Positions 18,451 through 28,137 of a stretch of DNA of 64,000 nucleotides are shown one piece after another. Positions within the stretch are counted from its first letter, which is position 1. Every line of letters starts with the position of its first letter. The notes below the pieces were generated by a model. That model did no database searches and had not been told where the DNA came from. It was given only the letters and a program-made list of their open reading frames with translations. The stretch is from contig CP150546.1 in the NCBI GenBank assembly GCA_049487715.1, positions 620,001 to 684,000 of the forward strand. Reading direction: 5' to 3'. Source of the DNA: Pycnococcus provasolii (Eukaryota > Chlorophyta > Pseudoscourfieldiophyceae > Pseudoscourfieldiales). The position numbers were made by a program, and so were the translations under genes.

Positions 18451-20064
18451 ATGATTGCAACGGCTGGACCTGAAACAGCTCCGACACCAATGACACAACC
18501 AACGAAACAAAAACACGAGATCCAGTGCCCTGGTGTGCGCCTGATCGAGCCACTGCGTGGTGCTTGCCCCGGTGGCGCGTCACCAAGTGCAAGGCCGCGT
18601 CGAAGCTGCGCTCTCGCGGCATATGACAGCTTTTCTGCCTCGCCTGCGCGCTCGCCCATGGGATCACCCTCGCTGCCAGGACCGAGCACCCTAAATCCTA
18701 CCAACTCGCTCGGCTTTCAAGGCAGCAGACCCTCGCTGCGGCGCTGCAACTCTTCGCAGGAACACCTGAACCTTCACAACTACGACAGTCTCGTTGAGAA
18801 CAAGGAAAAGGAGCAGGGTGCGGCGGCAGGCGCCGCAGAGCCGTCAACCACGGCACGCGCGCCCATCGACCAACCGAAGGACTACATACGGTACATCGAC
18901 ACGTTTGGCGCTAGCGCCAAGTACACGGGTGGCAGCCACAGGCAGCGCGTTCACCAGTGCGACGAGCACATCCAAAGCCAGCTTGACCTCGTCATCTACG
19001 GTTACCAGCACGACCTTGTCATGCACGGTGACAAAAAGGCTAAGACGACGGACCTCTGCATGGAGCGCGTTCCCTTCGCTGATGCAGACTGCCGTGCGGA
19101 AGATGATGCGGAGCTGACGCAGGCTGAGCTGGAGGCACGAGACTCACGTCTGGCTCGAGCGCGCGGCGGGCGAGCGCATGCAACTGCGCGCCAGCCTCCG
19201 CGGCCTGCAACACACCCGCACCAGCGCGGTGGTGGTGCACAGGTGTCGCCATCCTCTGGTGATTTTGACCGTGCGAACAACGGCCTACCTCGCTCAAGCT
19301 CCGGGCCATTGCCTCGTTCCAACTCCGGGTCGTTGCCTCGCGGCCGCGTCGGGTCCACACGACGACGACGTCTGAGCAGTTCCGCCGGTGGCATGGGAAG
19401 TGTTCCCGGCCTTCCCTTCCGCCTTCCCAACGGCGTGATCACGGTGCGTTCGGAGCAGTGGCAGGCGGTGCAGGCAGCTCTGTCGTCCATGGCATCTCGT
19501 CTTGAGGAGGCGGAGGCGCGAGCGACAATGCTCGAGTCGCGCTGCACGGTGCTGTACAACTCCACCTCTCCGGCGAGCGTGATGGGAGGCGACGGCGGCC
19601 TCGACGATGCAGGCATGGTGGCGGACGAGGCACGAGCTGTGGCAGACGTCATGTTGGCTGACGAGGACGACCTCGACGATGCCTGTGATCCCACCAACCC
19701 AACGTCTGGGCGTGCGGTAACTGCGCTGCGCGCGTCGGCTGATCGTGTGGATCGTCTCACCCGCGAGCTCGCCTTTGAGCGCGCGAGCTCGATGGAGCTG
19801 CGTCAGCGCCACGAGCGCGTGCGTTCGCTTGCGCGCCGCCTTCTGGACAAAAGTCGCGCTCGTCGGCGCGAGATGGCTGCCGGAAGTGGAGGCGAGGAGG
19901 TGCACGTGAGTGCGGACCAAAAGCACGCGACGGTCGCCCCGAAGCGTGGCGCGAGCCCGGACGCGGTTGGCCGCGTGGAGGAACCGCCACGCAAAGCGCT
20001 GCGTCGAGGTTGCCCCGAGGGCGGCGCCGGTTCAAGTGAGAACACGGACGTCGCAGTGAGCTAG
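18451..20064 (+). CDS. Unknown, partly disordered protein with C-terminal coiled coil
   Basis: Predicted 537-aa protein without a family I recognise. The first 140 residues are Ser/Pro-rich. A more ordered block (about 150-230) contains PKDYIRYIDTFGASAKYTGG and CDEHIQSQLDLVIYGYQHDLVMHGDKK. A Ser/Arg-rich linker with three RSxSGPLPR-like repeats follows (about 275-310). The last third is helical (WQAVQAALSSMASRLEEAEARATMLE; later DRVDRLTRELAFERASSMELRQRHERV), typical of a coiled coil, with a basic tail before the end. GC-rich, steady codon use supports coding. The frame opens upstream with GTG at 18391; I use the ATG at 18451. Confidence 0.55.
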   Translation: MIATAGPETAPTPMTQPTKQKHEIQCPGVRLIEPLRGACPGGASPSARPRRSCALAAYDSFSASPARSPMGSPSLPGPSTLNPTNSLGFQGSRPSLRRCNSSQEHLNLHNYDSLVENKEKEQGAAAGAAEPSTTARAPIDQPKDYIRYIDTFGASAKYTGGSHRQRVHQCDEHIQSQLDLVIYGYQHDLVMHGDKKAKTTDLCMERVPFADADCRAEDDAELTQAELEARDSRLARARGGRAHATARQPPRPATHPHQRGGGAQVSPSSGDFDRANNGLPRSSSGPLPRSNSGSLPRGRVGSTRRRRLSSSAGGMGSVPGLPFRLPNGVITVRSEQWQAVQAALSSMASRLEEAEARATMLESRCTVLYNSTSPASVMGGDGGLDDAGMVADEARAVADVMLADEDDLDDACDPTNPTSGRAVTALRASADRVDRLTRELAFERASSMELRQRHERVRSLARRLLDKSRARRREMAAGSGGEEVHVSADQKHATVAPKRGASPDAVGRVEEPPRKALRRGCPEGGAGSSENTDVAVS

Positions 20065-20470
20065 GATGGCTTCTGTGTTCGTGACGGCATGCGTGGCTTG
20101 CCAGCACCTCTCTCAGGGAGGTGAACAACAATATCAAGGTTGTTTCGATCTAACAACTTTATTTGATCTGAGGCGTTGAGAATGGTTTTTTATTGTGCGC
20201 GTACAGGCGAAAAATCGTGAAGACGGTGAAGAGTGAATGAAATGAATAGAATAGAAATCAATGAAATGAGTAAAGCAAAATTTTCCAAAACAATCCAAAA
20301 GCAAACGTGCTGCTAAGCTAGAATGGTGGTTGCGTGTGCTCTTAAGTCTGTAGTGTGGTGTGTCATGATAGTCGCCCGCTTGTTTGTCGTAAGAAAAATA
20401 ATAACTTTCGTGTGAATTGTTACCGGGTTAAAAAGACCATTTTTTTTTGTGTCAAGTCGTTTTCCTTTGC
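20065..20470. other. Convergent intergenic region
   Basis: Space between two convergent stops; AT-rich, containing GAATGAAATGAATAGAAT-type near-repeats around 20233-20272. Probably overlapping 3' UTRs. Confidence 0.4.
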
Positions 20471-21214
20471 TCACCCTTCCTTCTTTCCTCGTCCGCTTTT
20501 GTTCTTCTTCTTCTTTTCCGGGTTTGCGGTTGGTGATGATGTCACTTCTGCCATCGCCGCCGTCACCTCCTCCGCGGGTGGTAAAGTAGGTGGTTCCGGG
20601 GCAGCGCTAGCAGGAGCAGCTGGCTCAGCTGGCGGCGTTGGCTGCGGCGGAGCGGCTGGCGGCGCTGGTTCAGGTTCGGCGTGTGCTGTATTTGTGGTGG
20701 CTACTGGTGCTACTGCTGCTACTGGTGCTGCTGCTGCTGCTGCTGTGACGGTTGGCGGTGGTGGTGGCTGTTGCGGTGTCGTTCGAATGGGTGGTGGTGG
20801 AGCGGGCACCGCAAAGTTCTGCGCCGGCAGCGGCGGCAACGCGGCGGCGGCGACGGCGGCGGCACTGCTCGTATCTCCCGCTGCAGCACTTTCAATGTCG
20901 TCGGTCACGTTCAATGTTGCTGCTGATGGTTTGAATTTGATTTCCACACCCAGTTTATCTGACAGGTCCTGTAGTGACTTTCCTACCACACCTGCGACTC
21001 GTTTGTAGTGTTCAGAGTCTCGTACGTCGTCGAGAATCTTGCCCGCCTTTTCTCCATAGATGCGTATGGTATCGTGCGGGAAGTTCTCCACGCATACGTC
21101 GTAGACTTTCGCGGATAGGCCCAAGAAGTATCCGAGTGAGGTGATGAGGACATATCCGACTTTCGACGGAATTTTCACCATGGTGTCTACATATGCCGCC
21201 GTGTCGATTTCCAT
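20471..21214 (-). CDS. Unknown protein, helical N-terminus and Ala/Pro-rich tail
   Basis: Predicted 247-aa protein that I do not recognise. Residues 1-110 look folded and helical (YVDTMVKIPSKVGYVLITSL, then KILDDVRDSEHYKRVAGVVG). From about 120 onward it is low-complexity: alanine runs alternating with polyproline, ending in a Lys-rich tail (EKKKKNKSGRGKKEG). The tail is encoded by GC-rich triplet repeats, which also create long spurious frames on the other strand. Start is the ATG at 21214, where the ordered part begins; upstream residues of the open frame are low-complexity. Confidence 0.5.
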   Translation of the reverse strand: MEIDTAAYVDTMVKIPSKVGYVLITSLGYFLGLSAKVYDVCVENFPHDTIRIYGEKAGKILDDVRDSEHYKRVAGVVGKSLQDLSDKLGVEIKFKPSAATLNVTDDIESAAAGDTSSAAAVAAAALPPLPAQNFAVPAPPPPIRTTPQQPPPPPTVTAAAAAAPVAAVAPVATTNTAHAEPEPAPPAAPPQPTPPAEPAAPASAAPEPPTLPPAEEVTAAMAEVTSSPTANPEKKKKNKSGRGKKEG

Positions 21215-22043
21215 GGTTTGTCCTTGAAATTGAAAGGTAATAATATTGGAAGGGGAAGAGAGGGATCCCATGGAACAATGAAGATGTGAAGTGAAAGGGA
21301 AGGGAAGGGAAGGGAAACAACAACTCACTCACTTACAAAGGTGTAAGTAAGTCTGACTACTAGTAAGCTTGCAATGAAGTGATGGCGAAGTATAAGACCC
21401 AGTACCGTCGACGAGTTTGTTCTCGTGTCGGAAAAACTGAACGAGTAGTCGGGTATCGGGTCCCGATCCCGATCCTTTTCCACCCAAACACCCCGACCTT
21501 CCCCAAAAACGACAAATTGAGAAATCAAATCCATCGACTTTTCACATCGACTTTTCTCCACCTCGTAGCACACTCACATACCAACTACAAGCACTGCAAG
21601 CACTTCCCGACCACTCACAGCATTGGAAGACCTGCATTGAAGACTGTGGAGTTTTTGCGGGGAAAGGGAAGGTTCAAAAAGGCGGGAAGGGAGTTATTTA
21701 TTCGGGGTTGGAATTCGGGGTTCGAGGTCGGTACTGTAGATGCACAACGGCAGGCATAAGTACATACCATAAGATAGACTACCGTATTCTTGTACAGTAC
21801 AGTACCCTAGGCTCAACCTTTCACTAAGGTAGTTCGTACTGTACTTTTAAAAAAGTCTTTGAAAAACCCACAAAAGACGGTACTGTACAGGTATGAATTC
21901 ATCGAACACAAAAGGGTCTCAAAGACGAATTGGTTACAAAGAAGAAACACAAACTCGCTCCTGCTTCTTGCCCAAAGAAAGAAAAAAAAGAAAAAAAAAG
22001 GGACGCACCAGGTCGGTAGACTGTGTTGCCACCACCTAGCAGC
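21215..22043. other. Intergenic region downstream of P0
   Basis: About 830 bp between P0 and the next minus-strand gene. It has several copies of palindromic GTACTGTAC/TACAGTAC-type strings (about 21730-21890) and an A-rich/G tract (about 21977-22000). I searched the minus strand here for an Ala-rich exon ending in the acidic GFxLFD tail expected for P0 and did not find one. Confidence 0.5.
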
Positions 22044-22865
22044 TTACAAACCTGCAATCATATCCTTGATCTTCGCAGCCAGCGGCCAGTCGTAGTCCGT
22101 GGCAAGCGCGATGCGGAGCAGGTTCTTGTAGCCGTTGACAACAAGGTGCGGCGTCGCGGAGAGCGCGGGGTAGCCCGTCGCAAGCGCAAGCGCAGTCACC
22201 TTGTTGATGGCGACCGCCGCCGAGGCGGCGAGGTCGTCGTCGGAGATGTCCAGAACGGCGGCGTCGAAGATGTTGCCGCTCTCGAACACCTTCTGGATCT
22301 CGAGGCCATACTCGAACGGCTTGATTCCGAGCTTGGCGAGAAGTGCCGCCTCGGAGGTTCCCACCTTTTCGCCGACCGTGACGACGGTGACATCGTTCAG
22401 GATCTCGACCTGTCCCTTGTTAATCTTCGTGGCGATGTTGAGCGCCTGGAAGAAAGACGTCTGCGACGGGTCCATGCCGGTGTTGCCGGCGGGCACAGTC
22501 ACGGACACGGGAGCGATGACACCCGACTTGGCCACGGCACCAACCTTGTACTCGCCAATGACGGTGCGCACGTCGGTGAACTCGCCCTTCGTGAAGACGA
22601 TGCCGACGTTGCCGACGAGGAGGTCGAGGAATCCGAGCCACTTCGTCTCGCCGGTGCGCTCGGCGTGAGCGCGGATCGAGCGCTTCGTGAGCGTGTTCTT
22701 TCCCATGAGCACGCGCGTCTCGCCCACCTTGCGGAGCGCCATGCGAATGTCGGCGAACTGCTTGGATCCGACGAAGTCGGCGTGCACGAGGAAGCCTCGG
22801 TCGTACTCGTCGAGGTACCCGCACAGCTTGGCATCAAACTCTTCTTTCTTGGCACGAACCACCAT
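22044..22865 (-). CDS. RPLP0: 60S acidic ribosomal protein P0 (uL10), lacking the acidic tail
   Basis: 273-aa uL10/P0, the base of the ribosomal GTPase stalk. The rRNA-binding domain is well conserved (KKEEFDAKLCGYLDEY, VLMGKNTLTKRSIR, GNVGIVFTKGE), as is the P1/P2-binding spine region (KPFEYGLEIQKVF, GYPALSATPHLVVNGYKNLL). The protein stops after KIKDMIAGL. Usual P0 proteins (about 310-320 aa) continue with an Ala-rich hinge and an acidic C-terminus ending GFxLFD. Two readings are possible: a real truncation, since the TAA stop sits in a TGTAA element as in a neighbouring gene; or an exon end, since GCAG|GTTTGT at the conserved edge looks like a splice donor. No tail exon is evident downstream. 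Divergent from uL1. Confidence 0.9.
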   Translation of the reverse strand: MVVRAKKEEFDAKLCGYLDEYDRGFLVHADFVGSKQFADIRMALRKVGETRVLMGKNTLTKRSIRAHAERTGETKWLGFLDLLVGNVGIVFTKGEFTDVRTVIGEYKVGAVAKSGVIAPVSVTVPAGNTGMDPSQTSFFQALNIATKINKGQVEILNDVTVVTVGEKVGTSEAALLAKLGIKPFEYGLEIQKVFESGNIFDAAVLDISDDDLAASAAVAINKVTALALATGYPALSATPHLVVNGYKNLLRIALATDYDWPLAAKIKDMIAGL

Positions 22866-23296
22866 TTTGATTCCAGAAAATTGAGAAAAAGGAAAAACGA
22901 AAAAGTACTAGAAAGGAAATAAGAAGAACGAAGGCCCAACTGACTTATCAAAAAGATAGACAGAAGGTACGCTTATGAACACACACAGCAGTGAACACGA
23001 GCGACTTAGCCAAAGCACGGAGAATGACAAATAAAAAAGAAAGCACTGCACCCAACCAAAACCCAAGGAGGGTCGCCGCCGACACACACATGCAAATGCA
23101 CATGGGGAAATAAGTCCAAGGCCACTCCCGGGGGGGATCCCGGTTCGAAACATCCCCGTGAAGCTCCTCCACGGGGAGGGGAAAGCCGCCGCTCCTCACA
23201 GGGCCTTCAGGGGGGGTGTCGGCGGAGGGGCGTCCCCCCTGTGGTGAAAGGTGAAATCGCTGCACATAACACTCTTTGCGGCACAGTTTGACAAAC
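22866..23296. promoter_or_regulatory. Divergent promoter region of P0 and uL1
   Basis: A 431-bp head-to-head region between two large-subunit ribosomal protein genes, suggesting shared regulation. It contains AAAGAAAG-rich and GGGGGGGATCC-rich tracts (about 23128-23140) and paired CCCCGTGAAG/CACGGGGAGG segments that could form a hairpin (about 23153-23180). Confidence 0.45.
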
Positions 23297-24484
23297 ATGG
23301 TACGTGCTTTGGCTCCTTGCTTGGTGGCTCATGTTTCTCCTTGGTGGTTGTTGTTTCATCTATTGTGGTGATTGGTTTGGTTGTGGTGGTTTGGTGGTTG
23401 GTTTGGTTGCGTTTTTGGCGGTTGTCGTTGGTTTTTTTGTCGTATCTCATGAAAGTGGCTTTTTCTTTCATTCGTCGGCATCATCCGCGGATGTGCGGCA
23501 CCCGGGAGGAGTCGTGGTCGTGGTGTTGAGAGGGTGGTTGCTCGGCGTGGTGGTGGCTTTGGCTTGGAGTGGTGCGTGCAAGGAGCGTCGTCGTCGTCGA
23601 TGATGAGACGAAGCCAGCGCATCAACATCGTCTGCTGCTGCGTACACACACACGCGCGCGCGCGCGCGAGGAGGCAAGGGAGGTCGTTGGGTGGGGTCAA
23701 GGGATACGTTATGTGCAGGCAGGCGCAACCCCAACCAAAAACCTTCCATGCATGACCGGACTTTGCACTCACAACTCAACACAACACACACACACACTCT
23801 CTCTCTCTCTCTCTTCTTTCTTTTAACTACCTTTAGTCGAAGCTCAGTTCTGACGTGCTTCGCGACAGCATCACGCAGCTCCTCGCCGCCTCCAAGGAGA
23901 AGAACAGGAAGTTCGTGGAGACGATTGAGCTGCAGATTGGCTTGAAGAACTATGACCCGCAGAAGGACAAGCGTTTCAGCGGTACCGTCAAGCTGCCCTT
24001 CATCCCGCGACCGAAGATGAAGATCTGCGTTCTCGGAGACGCGGCGCACTGCGAGGAGGCGCAGAAGATTGGTGTTGACAGCATGGACGTCGACGCCTTG
24101 AAGAAGCTCAACAAGAACAAGAAACTTGTGAAGAAGCTGGCGAAGAAGTACCACGCCTTCTTGTCGTCTGAGAGCGTGATCAAGCAGATCCCACGTCTGC
24201 TTGGACCTGGCCTGAACAAGGCTGGCAAGTTCCCGACGCTCGTCACGAAGGACACGCCATTGGAGGTGAAGGTGAACGAGATCAAGGCGAGCATCAAGTT
24301 TCAGCTGAAGAAGGTGCTGTGCATGGGTGTGGCTGTTGGAAATTGCGGCTTGACGGAGCGTGAGATCTTCCTGAACACGCAGATGTCCGTCAACTTCCTC
24401 GTCAGTTTGCTGAAAAAGGCTTGGCAAAACGTCAAGTGCCTGTACCTGAAGTCGTCCATGGGGGCGCCGATCAGGATCTACTAA
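23297..24484 (+). CDS. RPL10A: 60S ribosomal protein L10a (uL1)
   Basis: Two-exon gene, join(23297..23299,23837..24484), 216 aa, close to the 217 aa of the human protein. Exon 1 codes only the initiator ATG and is followed directly by a GTACGT donor; the 537-bp intron ends in a pyrimidine-rich tract and TTTAG. Exon 2 begins [12 protein letters not shown] and is nearly colinear with animal uL1, including [15 protein letters not shown]-type, [18 protein letters not shown] and [11 protein letters not shown] blocks and the end [11 protein letters not shown]. uL1 forms the mobile L1 stalk at the ribosomal E site. The intron holds (CG)n, (AC)n and (CT)n microsatellites. A TGTAA element lies 10 bp after the stop. 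Confidence 0.93.
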
Positions 24485-24493
24485 GGTTCTGTG

Positions 24494-24498
24494 TGTAA
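24494..24498 (+). terminator. TGTAA polyadenylation-type signal (uL1)
   Basis: TGTAA about 10 bp downstream of the uL1 stop. Confidence 0.45.
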
Positions 24499-24639
24499 CT
24501 GCACCGTTGGTGTGGTAAACAAAAAAAAAAGAAAAAAGAAAACACACGCCTCTTCCCTCCCTCCTGTAGTCCTGTGGTGTGGGTGAGGTGATATTTAAAA
24601 AAAGAAAGGGGAAAGCTTTGGTGTTTGGTGGTTATTACA

Positions 24640-25038
24640 CTACGACGACGAACCTCGCATGGCGTAGTAGAGCACAAACAACACGAGCGCCGTTCCTCCC
24701 GCGACATAGAGGAGAAGTCTGTTCTCCTTCGTTGCAAACGCCCGCGTGACACGGTCGATGGTTCCTCCAATAGCAGCTCTGACGCTGTCCATCCCTCCGC
24801 CAAGGTTATCGAGAAGTCTATTTTGGGATTCCACCTCGTCGTGGATATCCTTGGTGATACTCCTGAGCAGCCTGACTCTGTCTCCGAGTTGTCCTGCGAC
24901 TCTGTCATTCTCCGCCTCCGCCGCCTCGGCGTCGTATCCCATGGATGGTCCCACGTCCAAGTCTGCGTCAGACGTGGATGCTCCGTTGTTATGTGCGTGC
25001 GCGGCCCCTGCTCCTCCTCCTCCCCCACCACCAGCCAT
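24640..25038 (-). CDS. Bet1-like Qc-SNARE
   Basis: Predicted 132-aa tail-anchored SNARE of the Bet1/Bet11/SFT1 class, acting in ER-Golgi or intra-Golgi vesicle fusion. After a Gly/Ala-rich N-terminus, the SNARE motif runs from about residue 38 to 97: AENDRVAGQLGDRVRLLRSI, then DEVESQNRLLDNLGGGMD with the central Gln (the 0-layer residue) in ESQNRLLD, then the second half to VTRAF. A C-terminal membrane anchor follows (LLLYVAGGTALVLFVLYYAM) with only five residues after it. Size and layout match Bet1. Start is the ATG at 25038. TGTAA follows the stop at once. Confidence 0.85.
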   Translation of the reverse strand: MAGGGGGGGAGAAHAHNNGASTSDADLDVGPSMGYDAEAAEAENDRVAGQLGDRVRLLRSITKDIHDEVESQNRLLDNLGGGMDSVRAAIGGTIDRVTRAFATKENRLLLYVAGGTALVLFVLYYAMRGSSS

Positions 25039-25501
25039 GAACGACGGTACGGTTCGTTTTCCCGAGCGACATTTCGGTAACACCACCTCGCACTACGGGC
25101 ACCCGGTATCCTCCACCTCTCCCAGGATTCTTCGACTCTTGGTAGGAAGAAGACGTCGTGACAATCTTACTTACAAAGCTAGCTAACTAGATGTGCTGTT
25201 TCTTCACGCGTCTTTCGAGAAACGAAAAACAAAAACCAAAACGACCAGAAATGAAATGACGGACGCACCAGGCGGAGAAATACTGTAGTTCAATATGGAA
25301 AGAGGGGAGTAGGGTCTGAGTAGGGTTCGGGGACTTAACCTTAGGGGTTAGGGGTTACGATTAGGGGTTAGAGGTTTAGGGGTTAGGGGTTACGATTAGG
25401 GGTTAGGGGTTAGGGGTTAGGGTTAGGGGTTAGGGTTTCCGGTCCCCTCGGCCTCTCGTCTGTTATCCAAGCAACCTCATTTGTGATATCCCATTGGACC
25501 C
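25039..25501. promoter_or_regulatory. Divergent promoter region with TTAGGGG arrays
   Basis: Region between the SNARE and the epimerase gene. From about 25318 to 25435 it is almost entirely TTAGGGG/TTAGGG/TTACGATTAGGGG units in one orientation, ending 65 bp upstream of the epimerase start. The unit is degenerate, unlike the pure arrays at 16622 and 33454. Confidence 0.6.
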
Positions 25502-26782
25502 ATGGCGCCTCTAGTAGGTTGTCTTCGTATTTTTCGTAGTTCGGGCAGTCGGGACATTAATCATGTTCACGGTGGTGGCCGCCGTCGCACACAGGGTCAT
25601 AGTCAGCGTCAGCTCCGGGGTGTCGTGGTGGTGGCGGCTTCTAGGTTATCTTCTAAGTTGTCTTCTAAGCGTCGCTTATCTTCTGACCATGGTGAGTCAT
25701 TCACCATGGTCACTGGTGCACACGGATTCATAGGATCACACGTTGCTGAAATACTTGTCAAAGCAGGACACAACGTTCTCGCGATTGATAATGCGTCGGA
25801 GTATCCAAGCACTTCAAAGGTGGAAAAATCAATCGACTTATACGCATCAAGACGACGCGCAATCAGTGAACGCGCAATCAAACAGGCTTCCCACGCAGAA
25901 AACGCGGGACAACTTGTCGTGAAGTTCGTAGACGTTGGAAACGTCGACGACCTTCAAAAGGCTATGAACGACTTGCCTGATGATGGCGTCGTCGACCGTG
26001 TGGTTCACGCCGCTGCCCGAGCAGGAGTGAGTGACTCAGTCAAAGATCCTGTGGAGTGCATGCGAGTGAACGTCGTTGGGCTTGCTTCCATGCTCAAAGC
26101 GGCGCAAAACATGCACGTGTCGCGCTTCGTGTTCCTGTCGTCATCATCCGTCTATGGAGACGAAAGTGGTGGCGGAGGGACGTCAATTGAAGATGCTGTG
26201 CCAACCACCGAAGACTTTCCAAAGGGGCAACCTCTCTCCCCTTATGCTGTATCGAAACTCGCAGGGGAACAGCTCGTGGACGTCGCGCAATCGCTCCATC
26301 CTGAATGTTCCTACCACATCGTCCGTCCTTTCACGGTGTATGGACCACGCGGGCGTGCAGATATGGCACCGCTACGATTCATACATGCCGCGCTGAATGA
26401 CGAGACGGTGCAGCTGTACGGTGGCGGACGAGGGTATCGCGACTTCACACATGTGCGCGATGTCGTCCGGGTGGTCGTCGCGTGTCTCAATCAGGACGAC
26501 GATGATGCTGACTTCGACCCGAAAGCTGGTGCTCGATGTTACAACGCGGGTAGTGGAGCGCCAACGTCCGTCGCAGACTTCGCCGTGGCTGTCGGCGAGG
26601 CGTGTGGCACGGGTCTCAGGACTGAATGCGTTGGCGATCGTGTTGGCGATGTGGTCGGCACATGTGCTAGTATTGATCGTCGCGAGCGCGAGCTTGGCGT
26701 GACAGGCTCCGTGTCGCTACTTGACGGCTTGAAGGAGACTGCGGCATGGTACCAGGACGAGGTGTTGAACGAGGCCATGTGA
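25502..26782 (+). CDS. NAD-dependent nucleotide-sugar epimerase (UDP-glucuronate 4-epimerase-like)
   Basis: Predicted 426-aa extended short-chain dehydrogenase. The NAD-binding motif TGAHGFIGSH is at residues 71-80 (TGxxGxxG), the catalytic Ser lies in FLSSSSVYG (211-219) and the catalytic pair is YAVSK (Tyr248, Lys252). VVHAAARAGVSDSVKDP and RPFTVYGPRGRADMA closely resemble UDP-glucuronate/UDP-galacturonate 4-epimerases (GAE/CapI type), which supply UDP-GalA for cell-wall polymers. The first 65 residues are Arg/Ser-rich with a short hydrophobic run (GVVVVAASRL) and could be a presequence or a weak membrane anchor. Other 4-epimerases or 4,6-dehydratases are possible, but the motif set favours GAE. 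Confidence 0.85.
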   Translation: MAPLVGCLRIFRSSGSRDINHVHGGGRRRTQGHSQRQLRGVVVVAASRLSSKLSSKRRLSSDHGESFTMVTGAHGFIGSHVAEILVKAGHNVLAIDNASEYPSTSKVEKSIDLYASRRRAISERAIKQASHAENAGQLVVKFVDVGNVDDLQKAMNDLPDDGVVDRVVHAAARAGVSDSVKDPVECMRVNVVGLASMLKAAQNMHVSRFVFLSSSSVYGDESGGGGTSIEDAVPTTEDFPKGQPLSPYAVSKLAGEQLVDVAQSLHPECSYHIVRPFTVYGPRGRADMAPLRFIHAALNDETVQLYGGGRGYRDFTHVRDVVRVVVACLNQDDDDADFDPKAGARCYNAGSGAPTSVADFAVAVGEACGTGLRTECVGDRVGDVVGTCASIDRRERELGVTGSVSLLDGLKETAAWYQDEVLNEAM

Positions 26783-27372
26783 ACAGCTGCATACATACAG
26801 TACCTAAATGTGTAAATATACAGTAATTTATTCATCAAGCAAAAACAAAATAAGATTGTTGATGCTTTTTGCGGCCGGTATTTCCATACGGTGAAACGGT
26901 GCAATTGATTTTTACCGTACCAACACCCGGTTGAGTAAAAATAGTCGACCTATAGGTATAACAAAATGCAAGGCCAGCTGCAAGTAGAATCTTGAAAGCG
27001 GCCGGTGTAAGCGGCCGTGATCACCGTGTTCCGAGAGCCGAGAGCCGAGAGGTGGTCACGAGCCCACCCAACCCCTAAAGCACGAGCTTGACAGGAAAGC
27101 ACGGTGACAGGTGAACAGGTGAACAGGTGAACAGGTGAACGGGTGACAGGTGACATGAAATAGCGGCGGGCTCGTCCTTTTTCGTTTTTACCATCCTATG
27201 TACCTGTACTGTCCCTCCCCTCCACTTACAGTGCACACCCCTGGCAGCCAGGGGGGTGGTAAAAAATGGCTGCAGGTCTTGCAGGTTGCCCGTGAGCGTA
27301 CTGTATGAGTACCAACCTGTAACGCGTCCTCGCCATCATAAAGCATTCTACTCGCTCGTGGTGGCGCTCGCG
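26783..27372. other. Intergenic region with GGTGAACA tandem repeat
   Basis: Holds TACAGTA strings after the epimerase stop and a run of a 9-bp GGTGAACA(G) unit at about 27109-27151. No further gene seen. Confidence 0.5.
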
Positions 27373-28137
27373 ATGGCCGCAACGTGCTCTTCATTGCACT
27401 CTCGCCATGGCCGTTTTGCATATACCTCCACAGCGGCTTGCTGTTTAACCTTGTTCTTGCTGGCCGCCACCCAAGTTGACGTCGCGTCGGCGAGTCGTGC
27501 AAGTCGTTCCGGCTTGCCCGGAGCTACTGTGCAGGTGGTATCATCAGCCTCAGCCCCCACGCCGTGGCCTTCGTCATTCTCCGCGTCGTTCACGGAGACG
27601 GTGAAGTACCTCTTCATAAAGTCGTCGACGTCAGGGCGGCTTTTCTACGACTTTCCGTACGAGCGCATGGACCGCGAGAACGGAGAGGGGGATAGGTACT
27701 GTGGCACCGCGACGGGCAAGAAGCTGAAGAAGGTTTCGTGCTCGCACGTCGTCACGAACGGCACGCAGGGCTTTGCACGCTACCTTGTATTTGGCGACGG
27801 CGACTGTTGCTTTTGCTGCTCGACGGAGAACGGATGCGGCGCGACCAAGCCTGACTGGGCGGCGAACGGAGAGTACCAGGGACAAGATACGGTTGCGGGA
27901 GTGGTGTGCGACAAGTTCAGCGTCAAGGGGTTGCAGACGAACCTGTACTGGATTGCCGCGAACGCAAGCAGCACTGTCGCGACGCCCGTCAGGCTTCTCC
28001 AGAAGCCTGACGACGATATGATCTTCTCCGACGTGAGCGTCGGGAAGTTTGACCCCAGCACGTTTGCTCTCCCAGGCAAGTGCGACAAAAGCTGCGGAGG
28101 CACGTGCGCCTTGGTGGGTGCTCGAGGCGACGCGTAG
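27373..28137 (+). CDS. Secreted cysteine-rich protein, unknown
   Basis: Predicted 254-aa protein with a signal peptide (hydrophobic core LTLFLLAATQVDVASA, cleavage near residue 42). The mature part has 10 or more cysteines, including a CCFCC cluster (near residue 142). YLFIKSSTSGRLFYDFPYERM suggests the barrel-like start of ependymin- or LolA-like lipid-binding folds, and CDKFSVKGLQTNLYWIA fits a further strand pair. I recall similar secreted proteins in algae and other protists, but cannot name a family, so the fold comparison is weak inference. Start is the ATG at 27373, where the signal peptide begins. Confidence 0.6.
   Translation: MAATCSSLHSRHGRFAYTSTAACCLTLFLLAATQVDVASASRASRSGLPGATVQVVSSASAPTPWPSSFSASFTETVKYLFIKSSTSGRLFYDFPYERMDRENGEGDRYCGTATGKKLKKVSCSHVVTNGTQGFARYLVFGDGDCCFCCSTENGCGATKPDWAANGEYQGQDTVAGVVCDKFSVKGLQTNLYWIAANASSTVATPVRLLQKPDDDMIFSDVSVGKFDPSTFALPGKCDKSCGGTCALVGARGDA

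Noticed and set aside
23128-23160. GGTTCGAAAC resembling a tRNA B box
   Set aside because: No matching A box or cloverleaf stems nearby.
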